A stretch of DNA of 60,000 nt from contig NC_092670.1 in assembly GCF_964355755.1 (NCBI RefSeq), forward strand, positions 6,537,001 to 6,597,000; not shown here. The letters run 5' to 3'. The stretch comes from Antedon mediterranea. Its lineage: Eukaryota; Echinodermata; Crinoidea; Comatulida; Antedonidae. Below are more notes on the stretch, generated by a model. That model saw only the letters and a list, made by a program, of their open reading frames with translations. It made no database searches and was not told the DNA's origin. Numbering within the stretch: the first letter of the stretch is position 1.

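Noticed and set aside
57080-58235. Search for an additional exon or RNA gene in the longest plain intron
   Set aside because: No phase-compatible exon with splice sites, tRNA-like cloverleaf or repeat of note was found by eye.

Overview
The window is AT-rich eukaryotic genomic DNA carrying many short exons separated by GT-AG introns, with the internal and 3' part of one very large plus-strand gene. No start codon, promoter, terminal stop or poly(A) end of that gene is visible. The window opens in the last 62 bases of an intron and closes inside an exon. The product is read as a giant adhesion G-protein-coupled receptor (aGPCR). I count 91 intact HYR (hyalin repeat) exons, then an EGF module, an Ig-like module, a SEA domain split over two exons, a hormone-receptor-motif-like cysteine module, a GAIN domain and the start of the GPS autoproteolysis motif. 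The seven-transmembrane part should lie just downstream. The exons add up to 24,560 coding bases, about 8,187 residues. The dominance of HYR domains suggests a marine deuterostome, most likely an echinoderm. That taxonomic call is an inference and is not proven by the sequence.

Layout. (1) 1-13.3 kb, array 1: a roughly 1.5-kb unit of three HYR exons, called C, A and B here, repeated about seven times (8 A, 7 B and 7 C exons). The C exon comes in two diverged versions, C and C'. Each version is tied to its own preceding intron, and therefore to the donor sequence of the preceding B exon. A LINE retrotransposon lies antisense in one B-C' intron (about 3.84-6.39 kb). (2) 13.7-45.7 kb, array 2: five higher-order units built from exon types D to K, plus a terminal D-E pair. 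Units 1 and 2 have 8 exons (D E F G H I J K). Units 3, 4 and 5 have 12 (D E F G H I' F' G H I J K). Introns are duplicated along with the exons and are nearly as similar as the exons, so the expansion is young. A minisatellite of about 65 copies lies in the D-E intron of unit 4. (3) 45.8-54.0 kb: fifteen single-copy, mutually diverged HYR exons. (4) 54.3-60.0 kb: the EGF, Ig, SEA, HRM-like, GAIN and GPS exons.

Every HYR exon starts and ends in phase 1, so any number of them can be gained or lost without shifting the frame. The window preserves several traces of that process: an exon whose two halves match two different paralogues (F2), a hybrid junction with a leftover 3' exon tail (about 10.74 kb), a decayed HYR pseudo-exon (about 13.5 kb), and mosaic introns. 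HYR domains are Ig-like beta-sandwich modules found in extracellular adhesion proteins. The natural reading is a very long, heavily N-glycosylated extracellular stalk on an autoproteolysed receptor, with domain number likely to vary between alleles.
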